Assembly: GCA_021801615.1 (NCBI GenBank)
Contig: JAJYXS010000060.1
Span: forward strand, 1-7,610
DNA from: Actinomycetes bacterium
GTDB taxonomy: Bacteria; Actinomycetota; Acidimicrobiia; Acidimicrobiales; RAAP-2
Direction: 5' to 3'
DNA: 7,610 nt
Under the pieces are notes generated by a model. The model saw nothing but the letters and a program-made list of their open reading frames with translations, searched no databases and was not told the DNA's origin. The translations under genes and the position numbers were made by a program. This document shows positions 7,092 through 7,610 of this stretch, one piece after another. How positions within the stretch are numbered: the stretch's first letter is position 1; the number at the start of each line of letters is the position of its first letter.

Positions 7092-7610
7092 TCACACCGA
7101 CGCCAACCGCCGGTCCACGGCTTCCGAGGCGAGCGCGCGGGCGTGGCGGTCCGCCTCGAGCACGTCGTCGACTGACTGCACCGGCGCAAAGTCGCAGCGG
7201 TCGAGCACTGCCGCGACGACGTCGGAGATGCCGAGCCAGTCGAGCCGGCCCTCCAAGAACGCCCCCACCGCCACCTCGTTCGCGGCGTTCAGCCACGCCG
7301 GCGCAGGCCCTCCCGCGCGCCCTGCTTCGTACGCGAGCTCGAGGCAGGGGAAGGCGGCTCGATCCGGCGGCTCGAACTGCAGCGAGAGCGGGGCCATCCA
7401 GTCGATCGCGCCGAACGCGTGCTGCAGCCTCTCGGGCCACCCGAGCGCGTAGCCGATCGGCAACCGCATGTCGGGCTGCGAGAGCTGGGCGATGGTCGAG
7501 CCGTCGACCAGCTCGACCATCGAGTGGACGACGGACTGAGGGTGCACGACCACGTCGATCCGGTCGTAGGGGATGCCGAAGAGCTCGTGAGCCTCGATGA
7601 CCTCGAGCCC
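7092..7610 (-). CDS. dxr: 1-deoxy-D-xylulose 5-phosphate reductoisomerase, C-terminal part (5' end outside window)
   Basis: Dxr (IspC) makes MEP from DXP using NADPH and a divalent metal, the first committed step of the MEP pathway. The 172 visible residues begin GLEVIEAHELFGIPYDRID, the segment after the catalytic-domain NK of NKGLE; Glu at visible residue 3 matches metal ligand E231 of E. coli. HPQSVVHSMVE (23-33) carries the His equivalent to H257, and IAQLSQPDMRLPIGYAL (40-56) is the conserved substrate-closing region. WLNAANEVAVGAFLEGRL (106-123) belongs to the C-terminal helical domain. The frame runs open to the last base of the window, so the N-terminal NADPH domain lies outside. The stop (TGA, 7094-7092) is 5 bp from the rseP ATG or overlaps its alternative GTG. 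Nothing appears broken in the visible part. Confidence 0.97.
   Translation of the reverse strand, partial: GLEVIEAHELFGIPYDRIDVVVHPQSVVHSMVELVDGSTIAQLSQPDMRLPIGYALGWPERLQHAFGAIDWMAPLSLQFEPPDRAAFPCLELAYEAGRAGGPAPAWLNAANEVAVGAFLEGRLDWLGISDVVAAVLDRCDFAPVQSVDDVLEADRHARALASEAVDRRLASV

Noticed and set aside
4651..7452. Very long plus-strand open frame (933 codons) across ispG, rseP and dxr
   Set aside because: It is Arg/His/Asp-rich with no recognisable domain and lies antisense to three strongly conserved genes. At this GC content stops are rare, so it is a shadow frame.

Overview
The window comes from a very GC-rich bacterial chromosome, and every supported gene lies on the minus strand. In transcription order (right to left) they are dxr (5' end outside the window), an rseP/rip1-type site-2 protease, ispG, proS, rimP, nusA, ylxR and infB (3' end outside the window). 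The order dxr-rseP-ispG followed by rimP-nusA-ylxR-infB is typical of Actinomycetota. The IF-2 and IspG sequences, together with an archaeal/eukaryotic-type prolyl-tRNA synthetase, suggest a deep actinobacterial lineage such as Acidimicrobiia or Thermoleophilia. That placement is inference from memory of family sequences, not a search result.

Right part (about 4378-7610): isoprenoid precursor synthesis. Dxr and IspG are the second and a late step of the MEP pathway. Between them sits the intramembrane metalloprotease, joined to dxr by a GTGA stop/start overlap or a very short gap. Middle (2826-4298): proS, possibly read from its own leaderless promoter. A 211-bp gap (2615-2825) holds the clearest promoter signal in the window, an extended -10, followed by a perfect 12-bp hairpin and a strong ribosome binding site for rimP. 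Left part (1-2614): the rimP-nusA-ylxR-infB operon for ribosome maturation, transcription elongation/termination and translation initiation. Its genes are tightly packed, with an ATGA overlap at rimP/nusA and an ATAG overlap at nusA/ylxR.

The main oddities are concentrated around ylxR. It seems to lack any standard start codon at the expected site: a good Shine-Dalgarno is followed by ATA overlapping the nusA stop. Its 3' end carries five near-identical 33-bp tandem repeats, each with a 7-bp inverted repeat and open in all six frames. They add an 11-residue repeat tail to YlxR just before infB. Other points are a ProRS whose C-terminal domain has lost the cysteines expected of a zinc site, and unusual low-complexity tails on IspG and NusA. 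I see no mobile element with a transposase, no CRISPR array, no tRNA or rRNA gene, and no defence or biosynthetic cluster. Apart from the repeat array this is a conserved housekeeping region.
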